The position numbers were made by a program, and so were the translations under genes. Positions 61,074 through 64,000 of a DNA stretch of 64,000 nt are shown one piece after another (within the stretch, counting starts at the first letter, position 1; the number at the start of each line of letters is the position of its first letter). This DNA comes from Candidatus Wallbacteria bacterium (lineage in GTDB: Bacteria > Muiribacteriota > JAQTZZ01). The notes beneath the pieces were generated by a model that was not told the DNA's origin, did no database searches, and was given only the letters and a program-made list of their open reading frames with translations. The stretch is from the NCBI GenBank assembly GCA_028687545.1, contig JAQTZZ010000010.1:53817-117816 (forward strand), given 5' to 3'.

Positions 61074-62048
61074 TTACATATTTTTCCCGGACACAGAGAT
61101 ATAACGTTTCAGATACAGCAGAATTTTAATCAACGGATGCATCAGTGAATAATAAGGAATCAGCTCTCCACCGAATTTGCGGAAATAATGCGCGATCCCC
61201 GGAATCATCGAACCTTCAAAATCAAAACTTGCGGATTGGCTGGCTGCATGCTGAAGTGCCAGCATCAGAGACCTGGTACCGGAACCTCTGATTTTACGCC
61301 TGTCTGCACCGGCCAGATAATAATATTTGCCATTGTCCCGCAATATCAGACAACCGGATTGCAGCTCCTCGTTTCTGCTCAAGCAGAGAAAGGCCCTGTC
61401 TTCCCTGAAAAGCCAGCAGATCAATGATTTGAAAACTCCTTTTCCAATCCTTCGGACATTCTGCCTGGAAAGCGTCGCTTCCCACAGATCAAGGAATTCT
61501 TCCCAGACGAGGGAGATTTCAGTCACAATTCCTGATTTCTCGGCAAATCTGAGATCGCTTTTCAGATCAGCCGCTAAAGTGGATGTCACATTTTCAGGGT
61601 GTGAATGGAGATAGGTATAGCGGAGTTCGACATGCAGATTTCTCCAGATAGCTTCCTGAAGATTCATAAATTCAGGATCAAATGAATAAAATATCCAGAA
61701 ATAGTTTTGTGCCGCAAGATAATCCAGAAACTCTCCGAAGATTTTACCATGCTTCTCCAGCCTGTGGCTTCCAGGTTCTTCCGCATCCTTGAAAACGCAT
61801 CCGAGATATGGAGTCAGATAGGGCATCATGATCAGTTTGAAAAACAACTTCCTGTAAGTGATTGGAAAAACTGCCAGGAGCTGATTGTTCTGCCAATAAG
61901 TCAGGTAAAACCCCCGATTGGCAAAACTCAGATAACCGCTGTCAAGAGTTCTGGTGAGCCACCCTTGTTCAAAGAATATCGGAAATGGGTCACCCTTCCA
62001 TAAGGATTTCAATCTGTTGAAATCAGAAAGAGAAAAACGCCTGATCAT
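61074..62048 (-). CDS. FemAB/GNAT-like acyltransferase
   Basis: A 324-residue protein of the FemAB-like (BioF2 or GNAT-6) group. It has an N-terminal RRFSLSDFNRLKSLWKGDPF, and a C-terminal acyltransferase part: DLRFAEKSGIVTEI, LSRQNVRRIG, CLILRDNGKYYYLAGADRRK and FDFEGSMIPGIAHYFRKFGG. Members add amino acids to peptidoglycan bridges or acyl groups to exopolysaccharide sugars. The long N-terminal half without signal suggests a cytoplasmic enzyme working on lipid-linked substrates. A promoter with 17-base spacing lies directly upstream. Substrate unknown. Confidence 0.78.
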   Translation of the reverse strand: MIRRFSLSDFNRLKSLWKGDPFPIFFEQGWLTRTLDSGYLSFANRGFYLTYWQNNQLLAVFPITYRKLFFKLIMMPYLTPYLGCVFKDAEEPGSHRLEKHGKIFGEFLDYLAAQNYFWIFYSFDPEFMNLQEAIWRNLHVELRYTYLHSHPENVTSTLAADLKSDLRFAEKSGIVTEISLVWEEFLDLWEATLSRQNVRRIGKGVFKSLICWLFREDRAFLCLSRNEELQSGCLILRDNGKYYYLAGADRRKIRGSGTRSLMLALQHAASQSASFDFEGSMIPGIAHYFRKFGGELIPYYSLMHPLIKILLYLKRYISVSGKNM

Positions 62049-62062
62049 TTTACCCCGGATAT

Positions 62063-62091
62063 AATATAATCTAATTAGACCTGATGTTCAA
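62063..62091 (-). promoter_or_regulatory. Promoter of the FemAB-like gene
   Basis: Minus-strand TTGAAC (62086-62091) and TATATT (62063-62068) with a 17-base gap. The -35 box overlaps the stop of the gene upstream. Confidence 0.6.
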
Positions 62092-62798
62092 TCAGGAAGA
62101 TTGTTTCCTGTCACCCTGTAAATTCTGAATTCTCCATCAGACTCCCTTTTGAATGACAAACGATCAAATCCTTTTGTACAGATGCCGCCCTGTGTTTTCT
62201 CCCAGTCAAGTTCTACTTCCCATCCCAGTCCATTTTGTCTGACAGGACCAAAAAAGAGGCTGTATCCGAGGATGAATTTCTGATTGCAGAATCTGGTCAC
62301 AGCATCTTCCAGGCGATAGAAAAAAGGATAGGAACGGGAAAAATAACTAAGTATTTCCTCTCTCTCTTCACGCTCAAGACTTCTGAAAAAACTTTCGGTC
62401 TTCTGCAGAAGAAGTTCGTGAATCCCGGCCGCTGTCCAGCGAACCGGAAATATGGTTGCTGTAATTACTTTCTCATGATTGGAACACTCGCAACGGATCA
62501 TGAGTTGATAAACCCTGGGGAACTGGTCTGGCGAAAAAACATGACAGATTTTATTGTTATTAAGAAGCATCTGATCCCAGGTTTCACCGGCATTCCAGGA
62601 AATCTCAGCCGTCTGCACTGGAAAAGCTGTATCAACCAGGCCGTTCAGCTTGATCTGACCTTCTTTTAAATCATCTGAGTAAAGATAGATTCCTCCCTGA
62701 TGATTAGAAAGTTTGATTCCATTGATCTCAAGCTGTTTGAATCCACCGGCAAAAAGGATCATCGGACAGAGCAATGTCCAAAGAAACAATTTTTTCAT
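62088..62798 (-). CDS. Small exported protein of unknown family
   Basis: A 236-residue exported protein. The ATG at 62798 follows an AGAGGT and begins a signal peptide (MKKLFLWTLLCPMILFAGG); the open frame upstream of it overlaps the previous gene and is rejected. The first part is beta-rich with an Ig-like look (AEISWNAGETWDQMLL). From about 140 a helical segment (TESFFRSLEREEREEILSYF) is followed by a compact beta part that resembles the NTF2-like folds of secreted proteins (GLGWEVELDWEKTQGGI). I do not recognise it. It starts 7 bases after the outer-membrane barrel gene, so the two probably act together. Confidence 0.65.
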   Translation of the reverse strand: MKKLFLWTLLCPMILFAGGFKQLEINGIKLSNHQGGIYLYSDDLKEGQIKLNGLVDTAFPVQTAEISWNAGETWDQMLLNNNKICHVFSPDQFPRVYQLMIRCECSNHEKVITATIFPVRWTAAGIHELLLQKTESFFRSLEREEREEILSYFSRSYPFFYRLEDAVTRFCNQKFILGYSLFFGPVRQNGLGWEVELDWEKTQGGICTKGFDRLSFKRESDGEFRIYRVTGNNLPD

Positions 62799-62805
62799 GA
62801 TACCT

Positions 62806-63999
62806 CTAAAACAACCTTGTGTAACGTATTCCAACCTTTAATTCATGATTATTAAGAATTTCCTCACTATAATCTTCATTGACTTCGGAAAAATCGAAAG
62901 AAATATTCTCATTAACATTGAGAGACTTGATAATTGTGATTGTATCTGTCAGGTTTTGATGGGAAAAATTAGTAGCCTCGTCCAGACTTCTTTTTTCAGA
63001 ATAATCCAGGTTAAGGCAATATCGTGTGTTACGGTTGAGATACTGGGTCGAGGAACCTGTTTTATACTTGAAATACCGGTCATCAGACTCTCCACCGAGA
63101 CGGCTTTCAATCCAGACCACTGGGCTGAAATAATGGATATTCGACAAGTCAGCCTCTTTGAAAAACACGCTGCAGAGCGGGTCAGGGTCTGAATCCCGGT
63201 CCTTGCACCTGAGGTCGAGCTGATATTGATTATTATGGGCTGTCAGGCGCAGTCTGGCTGAAATGTTGTTCCCATCACGGGTATAATTCTCGCCGTTAAT
63301 CCGTTCGCGCTGGAATTCAGCCATCCAATAGCCTTGATACTTCAGAAAAGTGGCATTCGATTCCAGACCCGCGAGATACGTAAATTCATCGTCAGTGGCC
63401 TGAGGGTGGGCCAGTAACTTCACTCCCCCGTGCAGAGTCAGATCCCTGCCCACAAGATGTGAATAATTGAATTCGCCGCCGCTGTCGTCTCTGTAATCTT
63501 CTCCGGACGGACGCTGATACTCTTCATTCGCAAAACGCAGATTCAGGTCGGACCACCAGATTTCTCTGTTCCAGGACATCTGAGACTGGAACAATGCCGC
63601 AGCCTTTTCGCTGTTCTGGATCAGGTTAAACGCCGGAGGTGCCAGAAATTTTCTGGATCTGGTGAAACTCAAACTGCTGGCCTGACTGAATTGGTCCCCT
63701 GAATAATCATAATCCATGGACATTTCATCGATGTCTGTATTGTTTCTGCGGAAATATGGCTTGGACTGATCAGAGTATGTCGATACTCTGCAGAGAAATC
63801 GCCTGGGCCCGGTACCTGAATGAAAAATCAGCCCGCAGGTGTTTATCTCAGGTCCCAGCGCATTCAACTGCTGGTTCCTGTATCCGACATACGCTTCGCC
63901 GGTATATGAATTGTCATGCACCAGAAGTTTCAGGCCTGACAGACACAGATCAGATCTGTCCAGGGTAAAATCGAACAGATCAACCCACCATCTTTCCCC
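62806..63999 (-). CDS. Outer-membrane beta-barrel protein, 5' end outside the window
   Basis: At least 398 codons of a beta-barrel protein. The frame stays open to the window edge (the outermost residues read GERWWVDLFDFTLDRSDLCL), so the N-terminus with signal peptide is missing from view; the GTG at 63921 is not the start. Alternating strands rich in aromatic residues (YQLDLRCKDRD, YCLNLDYSEKR, FEFSEVNED-like) and the end HELKVGIRYTRLF, with terminal Phe, point to insertion by the BAM machinery. Family not recognised. It is followed after 7 bases by a small exported protein. Confidence 0.7.
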   Translation of the reverse strand, partial: GERWWVDLFDFTLDRSDLCLSGLKLLVHDNSYTGEAYVGYRNQQLNALGPEINTCGLIFHSGTGPRRFLCRVSTYSDQSKPYFRRNNTDIDEMSMDYDYSGDQFSQASSLSFTRSRKFLAPPAFNLIQNSEKAAALFQSQMSWNREIWWSDLNLRFANEEYQRPSGEDYRDDSGGEFNYSHLVGRDLTLHGGVKLLAHPQATDDEFTYLAGLESNATFLKYQGYWMAEFQRERINGENYTRDGNNISARLRLTAHNNQYQLDLRCKDRDSDPDPLCSVFFKEADLSNIHYFSPVVWIESRLGGESDDRYFKYKTGSSTQYLNRNTRYCLNLDYSEKRSLDEATNFSHQNLTDTITIIKSLNVNENISFDFSEVNEDYSEEILNNHELKVGIRYTRLF

Positions 64000-64000
64000 A

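Noticed and set aside
1-64000. tRNA or rRNA genes
   Set aside because: I looked for TTCGAxTCC-type T-loops with matching acceptor stems and rRNA signature sequences and found none I could support.

Overview
The window (about 48% GC by eye) comes from a diderm bacterium. It has outer-membrane beta-barrel proteins ending in Phe, lipoprotein and Sec signal peptides, and no phage or conjugation genes. Large STAND ATPases, a HEAT-repeat giant with a zinc ribbon, secreted six-hairpin glycosidases, a phosphotransferase system without an adjacent sugar permease, and many small cupin/GNAT/VOC/DUF genes fit a candidate-phylum type heterotroph (Wallbacteria/Riflebacteria-like). That placement is a guess and I cannot test it here.

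Layout. 0-8.5 kb: ankyrin protein, two cupins, hydrolase, arginase-fold protein, GNAT-YciI fusion, and a STAND-TPR-winged-helix regulator. 8.6-13.2 kb: secreted SH3b/repeat protein, tldD-pmbA pair and a PAT-type acetyltransferase. 13.2-15.4 kb: a debris zone with DUF3795, a VOC gene lodged inside a TfoX-like gene, a RelE-type toxin-antitoxin pair and pseudogenes. 15.4-18.3 kb: GH26-like and GH10 hemicellulases. 18.4-25.3 kb: DUF4143 ATPase, peptide-type binding protein, truncated sulfatase and porin genes meeting at a palindrome, PIG-L deacetylase, and a broken FMN reductase. 25.6-29.3 kb: an operon with a strong promoter and structured leader encoding a homocysteine-forming protein, a UPF0280 protein and aspartokinase. 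29.4-38.5 kb: S41-like protease, DUF5655, DUF3795-TfoX divergent from ClbS-like plus arginase paralog, AbrB-Doc toxin-antitoxin, HExxH protein, toroid protein and YdeI. 38.7-48.6 kb: secreted amidase and deca-GX3 proteins, then two divergent large glycosidases. 48.6-51.7 kb: STAND-TPR-Ser/Thr kinase. 51.9-61.0 kb: a tightly overlapping minus-strand operon ROK kinase / GH57-like protein / HPr / enzyme I / HEAT protein. 61.0-64.0 kb: FemAB-like protein and two envelope proteins, the last running off the window.

Two themes stand out. First, many small genes occur as an intact copy plus one or more fragments (cupin, YciI, ClbS, arginase, DUF3795, TfoX, VOC, STAND). They are separated by a recurrent intergenic element, TTGAnnTG-N17-CCGG-N10-TAnAAT. 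At three places two such elements stand back to back as a divergent module, so the region looks like a set of promoter-gene units being copied, shuffled and decayed without a visible transposase. Second, regulators are built by domain swapping. The same STAND-TPR chassis carries a DNA-binding domain in one gene and a protein kinase in another, and a GH57-fold protein that has lost its usual catalytic Glu sits between a sugar kinase and HPr.
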